This document shows positions 16,366-23,878 of a stretch of DNA of 54,697 nucleotides, one piece after another. Location: assembly GCA_012521995.1 (NCBI GenBank), contig JAAYLH010000010.1, forward strand, positions 1-54,697, given 5' to 3'. The notes under the pieces are model-generated. The model had not been told where the DNA came from. It did no database searches and saw only the letters and a list, made by a program, of their open reading frames with translations. This DNA comes from Bacteroidales bacterium (GTDB lineage: Bacteria; Bacteroidota; Bacteroidia; Bacteroidales; UBA7960). A program made the position numbers and the translations under genes. Numbering within the stretch: position 1 is the stretch's first letter; each line of letters begins with the position of its first letter.

Positions 16366-17955
16366 TCAGATCATACTCAGCACCTGCGAGAAGATGATCA
16401 TCAGCACCAGCGCCATGGGATATACGGTGGCATAGCCCACCGAGGCAGCATCAGTCTCGGTTTTCGAGTCGGCTGCCGCAAGTCCCGGGGTGCTGGTCAT
16501 GCTTCCTGCCACCACACCAAGCAGGGTGAGGAAATTTAGCTTAAGGAAGTAATGCCCAATCAGGGTGGTAAAAACCATTGGCACCACGGTAATGGCCATC
16601 CCGATCCATAGCAGCTTCCAACCGTGCTCGGCCAAGGTTTCCACAATATGCGCCCCGGCATCAGTCCCTACCGCAGCCAGGAACATCAGCAGCCCCAGCT
16701 TACGCAGCAACTGGTTTCCGCTGCCCGACATCGACCATACGATGGGCCCTGTCTTCCCGATGCGGCTTAATAGTAAAGCAGTTGTGAGCACTCCGCCAGT
16801 TAATCCCAGCGAAAAATCGAACAGCCCGAAAAAAGGAATATTGACCGAACCCACCAGGATGCCTAAGACGATCCCCAGGCTGATGGGCAGGAAATCAGTC
16901 TCACGCAGCCTTTTCTCATCATTGCCCAGCAGTTTCATTACTTTGCTCATGTTTTCTTTCCCGCAGGCCAGCAATACCTTGTCGCCAAAGCGAAGGGTGG
17001 AAGTCCTCTGGGGGCTCAGGTCGATGCCGCTTCGACGGATACGGGTAATGGTGCCCCCGTAATATGCGGTCAGGTTCAGGGCGTTCAGGCTTTTGTTGAT
17101 CACCTCCTTATTGGTCACCAGCACCCAGTTCACATCATAATCTTCCGCTAGAGATATTTCTTCTTCCGAAACCTTTCCGATCAAAAATTCTACTTGGTGC
17201 AGGGCTGCTTCTGTTCCCACCCCTTTAACGATATCGCCCAGGAACAGACAAGTATCTGCATTAGGGGTGAAGGCTTGGTTCTCGTGTTTCACACGCGAGA
17301 TGACCGCTTGGGTCATGGTGCCGATCTTCAGTTCTTTCAAACTCTTTCCGTGGATGTTCTGGTTTTCAACCACGAAGTTTTTGTTGATAACCCGGGGGAA
17401 CTCCTCGGTGATTTTATCAATGTATTTCTTTTCTTCCTTCTTCAAATCAACCCCCATCACCACAGGCAAGAAGTGGATGATCAGTATGGTCAGCACCGCC
17501 CCTGCAGGGTAGGCTACCCCGTAGCCAATGGATGCCAGAGGCGAGCCCGTGATGTCAATGGCTGCTGCAAGGCCGGGGGTGCTGGTCAGGGCGCCGTTGA
17601 ACAAGCCCACGCCCAGGAAGGGATCGATATCATAGGTGTATCCCAGGATGTAGCCAATTCCCGCCGCCAGGGTAACCAGGATAATACATACAATCAACAA
17701 CTGCCGTCCGAACTTCTGGAAGGCGCCAAAAAAGCCCGGCCCCGCCTGTATCCCTATGGCAAAGATAAAAAACAACAGTCCGATGGTCTGAAATGCAGGG
17801 GGTACAATAAAGCCGTAATGCCCCAGGATCAGTGCTACAAATATCACGGCCGAAATGTCGAGCGAAAAGCCCCTGAACCTGATATTCCCAAGCACAATCC
17901 CAAGGGTGATGATCAGAAACAGTACAAAATATCCTTCAAAAACAACCTGGCTCAT
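16366..17955 (-). CDS. AAE-family (aspartate:alanine exchanger-like) transporter with RCK/TrkA_C domains
   Basis: A 529-residue inner-membrane transporter of the aspartate:alanine exchanger family (also called YidE/YbjL duplication family). It has two homologous blocks of about five membrane helices each, at residues 1-165 and 365-529, each ending with the family signature GSMTSTPGLAA or GALTSTPGLAA. Between them lie two TrkA_C-like cytosolic domains (about 190-350) with RIRRSGIDLSPQ and LRFGDKVLLACG. Members exchange amino acids or dicarboxylates; some remain uncharacterised. A minus-strand TAnnTTTG box at 18049-18042 is the likely promoter, with a leader of about 80 bases that covers the promoter of the divergent gene. 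Confidence 0.9.
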   Translation of the reverse strand: MSQVVFEGYFVLFLIITLGIVLGNIRFRGFSLDISAVIFVALILGHYGFIVPPAFQTIGLLFFIFAIGIQAGPGFFGAFQKFGRQLLIVCIILVTLAAGIGYILGYTYDIDPFLGVGLFNGALTSTPGLAAAIDITGSPLASIGYGVAYPAGAVLTILIIHFLPVVMGVDLKKEEKKYIDKITEEFPRVINKNFVVENQNIHGKSLKELKIGTMTQAVISRVKHENQAFTPNADTCLFLGDIVKGVGTEAALHQVEFLIGKVSEEEISLAEDYDVNWVLVTNKEVINKSLNALNLTAYYGGTITRIRRSGIDLSPQRTSTLRFGDKVLLACGKENMSKVMKLLGNDEKRLRETDFLPISLGIVLGILVGSVNIPFFGLFDFSLGLTGGVLTTALLLSRIGKTGPIVWSMSGSGNQLLRKLGLLMFLAAVGTDAGAHIVETLAEHGWKLLWIGMAITVVPMVFTTLIGHYFLKLNFLTLLGVVAGSMTSTPGLAAADSKTETDAASVGYATVYPMALVLMIIFSQVLSMI

Positions 17956-18003
17956 AAGCTGAACAATTTACTGAAATTAAGTGTTTTACTTCCTGAAAAA
18001 AAT

Positions 18004-18049
18004 TACCTTTGCAGGCCGTAATTGGAACATTTTTTGCTGTCCAAAGGTA
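18004..18049. promoter_or_regulatory. Two facing -7 boxes forming an inverted repeat
   Basis: TTACCTTTG (18003-18011) on the plus strand and its exact complement CAAAGGTAA (18042-18050) are both TAnnTTTG boxes that point toward each other. The plus box would drive the gene at 18101 and the minus box the gene at 17955, so the two 5' leaders would overlap as antisense RNAs. The 9-bp inverted repeat might instead be a regulator site. Confidence 0.5.
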
Positions 18050-18100
18050 AGCTTAACTCACATAATGTAATTGCGCTTTCTGTAATATTTTTCTGAATTA

Positions 18101-19375
18101 ATGATCCTGAGATTCCTCCTGATTGCGCTTGTCCTGGTTTTTGTTGACATCTATGCCTTCCGTGGCCTCCGCCAGCTTTTTGCCCACAACCGGCTTACCC
18201 CATTCCGTAAATTGGTTCTGAAAAGCTATTGGCTGCTGGATTTGGCCCTTGTGGCATTTGCTTTTTTCTGGGTTCTTTTTGTGCACAGCTCAGGGGTCGA
18301 AGATTATGTGAAGTATCGCAGGTTTTATGTCCTGATAGGAGCATTCCTCCTTGTGATCATCCCCAAGGTGAGTTTCTTCTTTTTTGTGTTCCTGAACGAC
18401 TTCAGGCTGTTGGGTGGACGTGTGTTTGACAAGGTTTTGCCATACAGGGCAGGTTTCCTTCGCCCCCTTAAAAATATGCGCCTTGGATTGCTGTTTCCCG
18501 TCCTGGGGCTGGTCTTTGCCACCTATATGTTTTCGGTTACAGTCTATAGTTTCAGCTTTGGCAGGTTGAACTTTCAGGTAGAAGAAGTCGAGATATGGTA
18601 TGATGACCTTCCCGCAAGCTTTGATGGCTATCGGCTTGTACAATTCTCTGATGCCCACCTGGGCAGCTTCACCCGTGAGGAAAAAGTTGCCCGGGGCTTG
18701 GAGGTGATTAATAGTCTGAAACCCGACCTTATCCTATTTACGGGCGATCTGGTCAACAACGGAGCCCTTGAGGCCGAGAAGTTCATCCCTGTGTTTCGCA
18801 ATCTGCAAGCCCCTGATGGGATTTTTTCAATACTGGGTAACCATGATATTGGCGACTACCGCAGCTGGGGTACCATTGAAAAGAAAGAGCCCGATACCCA
18901 ACGCCTTCTTGAAGTGCAAGCCCAAATGGGTTTCAGGGTGCTGCTCAACGAACACGTCTTTATAAGGCAGGGCAACGATTCCATTATGCTGGCCGGGGTC
19001 GAGAACTGGGGCATCCCTCCCTTTGGACAACATGGCGATCTGCAGAAAACCCTGGGCGATAATGCCGGATTCCCTTTTAAGATACTCCTCTCACACGACC
19101 CCTCGCATTGGCGACAGGAGATCATCCCCAATACGGATGTGAACCTGACCCTTAGTGGCCACACTCACGGAATGCAGTTTGGCATCAGTAACCAGTTAAT
19201 CAACTGGAGCCCAGTGCAGTATAAGTACAATGAATGGGCAGGGCTTTATTCCGAAGGCGATCAAAAACTCTATGTCAACCGGGGCTTTGGATTCCTGAGC
19301 ATCCCTGGCAGGGTGGGGATGCCGCCTGAAATCTCCCTGATTGTCCTCAGAAAGAGCAGTAAGCCAGTTCTTTAA
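18101..19375 (+). CDS. Membrane-anchored metallophosphoesterase (YkoQ/YaeI-like)
   Basis: A 424-residue protein with an N-terminal membrane part (about residues 1-150, four hydrophobic helices) and a C-terminal calcineurin-like phosphoesterase domain. Motifs in order: VQFSDAHLG (D-x-H), LFTGDLVNNG (GD), ILGNHDIG (GNHD), LLSHDPSHW, and LSGHTHGMQFG (GHTH). Relatives include YaeI and YkoQ, some of which cleave lipid-linked or UDP-linked pyrophosphates; the substrate here is undetermined. The next gene (photolyase) follows on the same strand after 98 bases, and no terminator is seen between them. Confidence 0.92.
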   Translation: MILRFLLIALVLVFVDIYAFRGLRQLFAHNRLTPFRKLVLKSYWLLDLALVAFAFFWVLFVHSSGVEDYVKYRRFYVLIGAFLLVIIPKVSFFFFVFLNDFRLLGGRVFDKVLPYRAGFLRPLKNMRLGLLFPVLGLVFATYMFSVTVYSFSFGRLNFQVEEVEIWYDDLPASFDGYRLVQFSDAHLGSFTREEKVARGLEVINSLKPDLILFTGDLVNNGALEAEKFIPVFRNLQAPDGIFSILGNHDIGDYRSWGTIEKKEPDTQRLLEVQAQMGFRVLLNEHVFIRQGNDSIMLAGVENWGIPPFGQHGDLQKTLGDNAGFPFKILLSHDPSHWRQEIIPNTDVNLTLSGHTHGMQFGISNQLINWSPVQYKYNEWAGLYSEGDQKLYVNRGFGFLSIPGRVGMPPEISLIVLRKSSKPVL

Positions 19376-19473
19376 TCAAGCCTGGATGGTACAGGGTTTT
19401 GGTCAGCCCTTTTTGATCAATTTACCCCCTTCCTTTGTTTATCCCTTTTTCAAACAAACATAGATACACTTCC

Positions 19474-20766
19474 ATGCCGATATCCGTTTTCTGGTTCCGA
19501 CGCGACCTGCGACTGCACGACAACAAGGCTTTTTTCAAAATTTTGAAAGAATCCTCTGGGGTATTGCCCCTGTTTATCTTCGATGAGAATATCCTGGAAC
19601 CCTTGCCCCGCAATGACCACAGGTTAGAGTATATCCTCAATGCCCTTACGGGAATGAACAAAATACTGGGGAAGGAGGGTAGCGGCATCCTTGTAAAAAA
19701 GGGTAAATCCCTTGATGTGTTCAGTCAACTCATTGAAAATTACGATATTGAGGCAGTATACAGCAACTCCGACCATGAACCTTACGGCATGGAACGCGAC
19801 GAGAAGGTGCGCGCCCTGCTGGCCTCTCATGGCATTGCTTTCGAGCAGGAACTCGATCACCTGATCTTCGGGAAAAGCGAGGTGCTGAAAAGCGACGGCA
19901 CGCCTTACCTGGTCTTCACCCCCTACAGCAGGCGCTGGAATGAGTTGCTCGACGACCGTCACCTGGCAAGGTATTCTTCAGAAACCCTCCTGAAGAATTG
20001 CCTGAAAGAACCTTTTCCTGAGTTGCCATCCCTTGAAGAACTGGGGTTTAAACCCTCAGGCATGCCGATGCCTGCTGCCGGGATCCGCGAAGATATCATT
20101 AGGCATTATGACAAGACCCGCGATTTCCCGGCCCTCGATGGTACCTCGCGTCTGGGAACTGCCCTGCGATTTGGATTGATCAGCATTCGCCAACTCGTGC
20201 GGCAGGCAAAACAATGGAACAATACTTTCCTGAACGAACTGGTATGGCGCGAGTTTTATGCCATGATCCTGGCGCACTTCCCCAAGGTAGTCAGCGCCTC
20301 CTTCAAGCCTCAATACGACCGGATTGAATGGCGCAACAATGAACAGGAATTTGAACGGTGGAAGGAAGGGCGAACAGGCTATCCCATGGTGGATGCCGGG
20401 ATGCGGCAACTCTCGGCCACCGGGTATATGCACAACCGCCTGCGCATGATCACAGCCAGCTTCCTTACCAAACACCTGCTCATCGACTGGCAATGGGGCG
20501 AGGCTTGGTTTGCCGAAAAACTCTTTGATTTCGAATTATCCTCCAACAATGGCGGCTGGCAATGGAGCGCCGGGACCGGAACCGATGCCGCCCCCTATTT
20601 CCGCATCTTCAATCCCATCGAGCAAAGGAAAAAGTTCGATCCCGATGAGCTATTCATCAGGCATTGGATTCCTGAACTGAATACGCCCGGCTATCCCGAG
20701 CCAATAGTGGACCACAAGTCCGCTCGCGAAAGATGTCTGGCTGCCTTTAAAAAAGCCCTTACCTAA
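19474..20766 (+). CDS. phrB: Deoxyribodipyrimidine photolyase (cryptochrome/photolyase family)
   Basis: Light-driven repair of cyclobutane pyrimidine dimers using FAD. The 430-residue form from ATG 19474 starts MPISVFWFRRDLRLHDN, the standard N-terminus of the antenna-binding domain, so the 13 extra residues of the longer frame are not used. The FAD-binding domain shows WREFYAMIL, GYPMVDAGMRQLSATGYMHN and RLRMITASFLTKHLLIDW, followed by ELSSNNGGWQWSAGTGTDA and YFRIFNP. The pattern fits class I CPD photolyases and leaves open a cryptochrome-DASH or (6-4) function only weakly. Its stop overlaps the convergent YiiX-like gene by 8 bases. Confidence 0.95.
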   Translation: MPISVFWFRRDLRLHDNKAFFKILKESSGVLPLFIFDENILEPLPRNDHRLEYILNALTGMNKILGKEGSGILVKKGKSLDVFSQLIENYDIEAVYSNSDHEPYGMERDEKVRALLASHGIAFEQELDHLIFGKSEVLKSDGTPYLVFTPYSRRWNELLDDRHLARYSSETLLKNCLKEPFPELPSLEELGFKPSGMPMPAAGIREDIIRHYDKTRDFPALDGTSRLGTALRFGLISIRQLVRQAKQWNNTFLNELVWREFYAMILAHFPKVVSASFKPQYDRIEWRNNEQEFERWKEGRTGYPMVDAGMRQLSATGYMHNRLRMITASFLTKHLLIDWQWGEAWFAEKLFDFELSSNNGGWQWSAGTGTDAAPYFRIFNPIEQRKKFDPDELFIRHWIPELNTPGYPEPIVDHKSARERCLAAFKKALT

Positions 20767-21424
20767 GGTTGGTCAGCCGATGATGATTGATGATCACCTC
20801 GAAGTGATCAGGGTCAAAAAAAGAGGCAAAACTAAGACGTTCTTTTCGTTCCTCTAAGTTCATCTTTTCAAAAATATCCACGCCTGCTTCTTCCAGGAAC
20901 AGGCGCCAGACAAGCTCCGAACAAAAGAATCGGCTGCTGTCTTCCAGGCTGAAGCTATGGTCGAAGGGAACCTGCCGTTCCAGGTATTTTCGGGCTGCCT
21001 GCTCCACGCGCAGGTTCAGCCCAGGCTGAGCAGCATATCCCTTAAACCTGACCACCACGATGCTGTGGGTTTCGCTTTCGCGCATAAAAGAGGGGAGGTC
21101 TTGCTTCTGCATTCCATCCACTTGCGAGACCCGTTTGGAGATGGACTGTATGACCTGCCACTCGCCCCGGCGGTTTTGACTCAGCAGGGCCACATGGGAG
21201 ACCCCGGATTCTTCATTCAAATACTCGCGTATGGCCTGGCTCACTACCCCAAAACCCTGTCGCAGGATCAGATCTCCCGGCTCCAGCATGGCCAGCTCCT
21301 GCTCCGATAGCCGGTAGTCCTGATTCTGATCCTCCTTCCCTGCAATGATGCTGCAGGAATGGATTGCCGGCATCAGTGCCAGGCAAAGAATCAGAAAACG
21401 GGCAAACAAAGCACCGGGCTTCAT
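20759..21424 (-). CDS. YiiX-like permuted NlpC/P60 lipoprotein
   Basis: A 221-residue exported protein with a signal peptide and a possible lipobox ending IHSC (Cys near residue 24). The mature part fits the YiiX/DUF830 group, circularly permuted relatives of NlpC/P60 cysteine peptidases: LEPGDLILRQG, then SGVSHVALLSQ with the putative catalytic His, and FFCSELVWRLF with the Cys. In this group the order of His and Cys is reversed compared with NlpC. Activity on lipids or peptidoglycan peptides is possible. A TAnnTTTG box on the minus strand (TACATTTG, 21473-21466) overlaps the promoter of the divergent NUDIX gene. Confidence 0.82.
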   Translation of the reverse strand: MKPGALFARFLILCLALMPAIHSCSIIAGKEDQNQDYRLSEQELAMLEPGDLILRQGFGVVSQAIREYLNEESGVSHVALLSQNRRGEWQVIQSISKRVSQVDGMQKQDLPSFMRESETHSIVVVRFKGYAAQPGLNLRVEQAARKYLERQVPFDHSFSLEDSSRFFCSELVWRLFLEEAGVDIFEKMNLEERKERLSFASFFDPDHFEVIINHHRLTNLR

Positions 21425-21458
21425 TGTTCCTTTTTTGGATGATGAAAAACTTTTTCCT

Positions 21459-21473
21459 TATTTTGCAAATGTA
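21459..21473. promoter_or_regulatory. Back-to-back -7 boxes of the YiiX-like and NUDIX genes
   Basis: The 15 bases TATTTTGCAAATGTA hold the minus-strand box TACATTTG (21473-21466) and, abutting it, a slightly short plus-strand version TATTTTG (21459-21465) sharing the palindromic core TTTGCAAA. Polymerase could bind only one way at a time, so the two genes may exclude each other's transcription. Confidence 0.45.
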
Positions 21474-21501
21474 AACCTTTTGAACTTCTCCGGGAGCCCT
21501 T

Positions 21502-22176
21502 ATGCCTGTCATTGAAAAACACCCTGTCCCTGATCAGATAAGCCTGTTCAGCACTTTTGTCCCCTTCCTGAAAAGTTTGCCCTTTGACCGGCTTCCCGGC
21601 CTGGAGTCACAGCTAAAAATGGCCCCCCTGAATCGAAAGCAGGATATCATGACCCTGGGCAAAGGCATGGACGCAACGCTCAGCGCTGTGCTTTTCCTTT
21701 TCTATCCTCTCGAAAACGGCCATACCGCCACTGTTTTTATCCAACGGCCAAGTTACAACGGGGCCCATGGCGGGCAAATCTCCTTTCCAGGAGGCCGGCT
21801 CGAGCCCACCGACCCTGGCCTTGACTTCACCGCCCTCCGCGAAACCCACGAAGAAGTCGGGGTGCCGCCTCATACCGTCGAAATCCTGGGAAAACTTTCC
21901 GAACTGTTTATCCCGCCCAGCAATTTTATCGTCAGCCCTTACGTGGGCATCACCCAAAAAAGGCCCCGCTTCATTCCCGATGAGAAGGAGGTGGAAAGCA
22001 TCCTGGAAATTGAGCTAAGCGATTTCTTCCAACCTGCCCATTGCCAGACACGCGAACTCAGCCTCATTGGAGGATACCGTCTCACAACCCCATGCTTTGT
22101 CATCAACGGCCGTATTATCTGGGGCGCCACAGCCATGATGATCAGCGAATTCCTCGAGCTTGTCAGAAAAGGCTAA
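21502..22176 (+). CDS. NUDIX hydrolase, CoA-pyrophosphatase type
   Basis: A 224-residue cytoplasmic NUDIX enzyme. The Nudix box is visible as FPGGRLEPTD ... ALRETHEEVGV, and the preceding RPSYNGAHGGQISFPGG matches the coenzyme A diphosphatase (NuCoA) motif pattern of an Arg/Ser-rich stretch followed by HxGQxSFPGG. Such enzymes cleave CoA and its thioesters to 3',5'-ADP and phosphopantetheine. The start at 21502 gives normal length. It is transcribed divergently from the YiiX-like gene. No partner gene follows; a 435-base gap lies downstream. Confidence 0.9.
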   Translation: MPVIEKHPVPDQISLFSTFVPFLKSLPFDRLPGLESQLKMAPLNRKQDIMTLGKGMDATLSAVLFLFYPLENGHTATVFIQRPSYNGAHGGQISFPGGRLEPTDPGLDFTALRETHEEVGVPPHTVEILGKLSELFIPPSNFIVSPYVGITQKRPRFIPDEKEVESILEIELSDFFQPAHCQTRELSLIGGYRLTTPCFVINGRIIWGATAMMISEFLELVRKG

Positions 22177-22365
22177 AGGCAGAATCTGCTAAATAAGCCC
22201 GCCCGGATGCTTTTCTTCTGCAAGTCCAACCTTTATTTATTTTTTCTAAAATTTTCTTAAACAATAACTTATGTTGTTGATCCCGAATATTTAGCGGTTT
22301 TTAAAAATGAAATTTTCATATTTTTTAAAGCTATCTGTTTAATGAATAATATAGTGCCTTCTTCA

Positions 22366-22417
22366 TACCATGGTCGTACCATGCTCGTGTAAGATTCGAG
22401 CACACACGGCCGTGGTA
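22366..22417. repeat. Imperfect inverted repeat (hairpin) in the gap after the NUDIX gene
   Basis: The left arm starts TACCATGGTCGT and the right arm ends ACGGCCGTGGTA. They pair over 12 positions including two G-T pairs, then after a small internal loop over 6 more (TGCTCG with CGAGCA), leaving a 9-base loop. There is no T-run after it in either direction, so it is not a standard terminator. A structured small RNA or protein site is possible. Confidence 0.5.
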
Positions 22418-22561
22418 GGTCTGTTGCAGGTCTTTGGAGGGGAATAAATGAAAAGCTAAAAATGAAAAAATAAAAATGTGGGGGCGGTTGAAGGGGGAAA
22501 GCAATAGAGGGATTTTTGGGAAGGCCTCTTCTTTTTGTTTTTCAAGCTTGCCGGTTATTCC

Positions 22562-22592
22562 AAAAAAAAGGGAACCTGTCCGGTTCCCTTTT
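22562..22592 (-). terminator. Terminator of the thrS-infC-rpmI-rplT operon
   Basis: AAAAGGGAACC (22566-22576) pairs perfectly with GGTTCCCTTTT (22582-22592) around a 5-base loop. On the minus strand it ends in eight T. It lies 20 bases after the rplT stop. Confidence 0.9.
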
Positions 22593-22611
22593 CACTAATG
22601 TTCTTTACAGG

Positions 22612-22959
22612 CTATTTCTGAACAGAATCGACGATGGCTTTGAAAGCCTCGGGATTGTTCATGGCCAGATCGGCAAGGACCTTGCGGTTGATCTGGATAT
22701 CCCTGGCGTTTAATTTCCCGATAAATTGCGAGTAGCTCAGGCCATGCTGGCGGGCACCTGCGTTGATACGCTGGATCCATAGTTTGCGGAATTCCCTTTT
22801 CTTGTTGCGCCTGTCGCGGTAGGCATAGGTTTGCCCTTTCTCCCAGGTGTTCTTGGCTACGGTTAATAAGTTTTTACGACCCCCAAAGTATCCTTTGGTG
22901 AGTTTCAGCAGCTTCTTGCGCTTAGCTCTTGAAGCAACCTTGTTGACTGATCTTGGCAT
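22612..22959 (-). CDS. rplT: 50S ribosomal protein L20
   Basis: Large-subunit rRNA-binding protein needed for early 50S assembly. The 115 residues show the full L20 pattern: [19 protein letters not shown], then [31 protein letters not shown] and [16 protein letters not shown]. It ends the thrS-infC-rpmI-rplT operon and is followed by a strong terminator. The 83-base gap to rpmI contains no promoter box that I can see. In E. coli L20 represses its own operon by binding the leader; whether this occurs here cannot be read from the sequence. Confidence 0.98.
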   Translation of the reverse strand: MPRSVNKVASRAKRKKLLKLTKGYFGGRKNLLTVAKNTWEKGQTYAYRDRRNKKREFRKLWIQRINAGARQHGLSYSQFIGKLNARDIQINRKVLADLAMNNPEAFKAIVDSVQK

Positions 22960-23042
22960 AACTTTTTGTTTTTGGTTCGTTTAGCGCTTTCCTCACGCGG
23001 GAAAGACTTTTCTGGCTAAACAAAGGTTCATGTTAAATTTTA

Positions 23043-23237
23043 CTACTTGACGAGCATCGCTTTGACGTTCTTCTCATCTGCCTTACTGACTAATCCAGTT
23101 TTGGTCAGATTTCTTTTCCTCTTCTTGCTTTTTTTGGTCAGGATGTGACTTTTGTAAGCATGTTTACGCTTCACGCGCCCGGTAGCGGTAAGAGCGAACC
23201 GCTTTTTTGCACCGGATTTGGTTTTCATTTTAGGCAT
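23043..23237 (-). CDS. rpmI: 50S ribosomal protein L35
   Basis: A 64-residue, very basic ribosomal protein, with the typical start [20 protein letters not shown] and the segment [20 protein letters not shown]. It lies between infC (35 bases upstream) and rplT, the classical order. Nothing unusual in length or composition. Confidence 0.98.
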   Translation of the reverse strand: MPKMKTKSGAKKRFALTATGRVKRKHAYKSHILTKKSKKRKRNLTKTGLVSKADEKNVKAMLVK

Positions 23238-23272
23238 TACAAAACAATTTACGGGTTATTATTCAGTGAACA

Positions 23273-23842
23273 TTAGGTTTTTTTTTGTGGTTTCTTGGGA
23301 GCGATCAGCATGATCATTCGTTTCCCCTCCAGTTTGGGCAATTGTTCTACCTTTCCAACTTCTTCCACCTCCTGGGCAAAACGCAGCAGGATGACTTCAC
23401 CCTGTTCCTTGTAAATAATGGAACGTCCTTTGAAGAAAACATAGACCTTCAGTTTGGCGCCTTCTTCAAGGAATTTGATGCCATGCTTGAGTTTAAAGTT
23501 GAAGTCGTGTTCATCGGTGTTAGGCCCGAGCCTGATTTCTTTGACTACAATTTTGGCGGCATTGGCTTTGATTTCTTTCTGTTTCTTTTTTTGTTCGTAA
23601 AGAAACTTCTTGTAATCCATGATCTTGCACACGGGCGGGTTGGCCGTTGCGGCGATCTCTACAAGGTCGAGGCCAAGTTCTTCGGCTTTGGTCAGGGCCT
23701 CACGGATGGGGATAATGGCGGGTTCCACATTGTCGCCAACCACACGGACAACGGGTGCTTTAATCCTTTCGTTAATGGCGTGCGGGTCTTCCTGTTTTAC
23801 AAAGCGCCTGCCACCGTGGCGGGGTTTGAATGGTGCTGCTAT
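23273..23842 (-). CDS. infC: Translation initiation factor IF-3, probable AUA start
   Basis: IF-3 prevents premature subunit joining and checks start codons. The conserved core from VVGDNVEP onward (156 residues from a GTG at 23743) would lack the IF-3 N-terminus. Reading further upstream in frame gives [18 protein letters not shown], the standard IF-3 beginning, preceded by a basic stretch and no ATG, GTG or TTG before an in-frame TAG. The best start is ATA at 23842-23840: AGGAGG lies at 23856-23851, exactly 8 bases before it, and gives 189 residues starting [11 protein letters not shown]. Rare non-AUG starts are known for infC (AUU in E. coli), where IF-3 represses its own translation. Strong Shine-Dalgarno sequences are uncommon in this phylum, which adds weight. 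The gap to thrS is 36 bases. Confidence 0.9.
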   Translation of the reverse strand: MAAPFKPRHGGRRFVKQEDPHAINERIKAPVVRVVGDNVEPAIIPIREALTKAEELGLDLVEIAATANPPVCKIMDYKKFLYEQKKKQKEIKANAAKIVVKEIRLGPNTDEHDFNFKLKHGIKFLEEGAKLKVYVFFKGRSIIYKEQGEVILLRFAQEVEEVGKVEQLPKLEGKRMIMLIAPKKPQKKT

Positions 23843-23850
23843 ACTTCGTT

Positions 23851-23856
23851 CCTCCT
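23851..23856 (-). promoter_or_regulatory. Shine-Dalgarno AGGAGG that fixes the non-AUG infC start
   Basis: A full AGGAGG on the minus strand sits 8 bases before ATA at 23842. No ATG follows within the normal distance in any frame that gives a conserved protein. It decides the infC start. Confidence 0.75.
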
Positions 23857-23878
23857 ATCTTTAGTTAATATTTAAGCA

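Larger units (their letters stand above)
22177..22611. other. Gene-free stretch with hairpin and rplT terminator
   Basis: This 435-base gap between the NUDIX gene and rplT is AT-rich at 22225-22350, with ATGAAA-T-TTTCAT forming a small dyad near 22308. It contains the imperfect hairpin at 22366-22417 and the rplT terminator at 22562-22592. I see no ORF with family features and no tRNA. A/T words like AAAAATGAAAAAATAAAAATG at about 22457 resemble the purine stretch at 53914-53953. Confidence 0.5.

Noticed and set aside
17194-18021. 275-codon frame antisense to the AAE transporter
   Set aside because: Low-complexity, polar shadow (many Asp, Gln, Gly) of a strongly conserved membrane protein gene; no motif.
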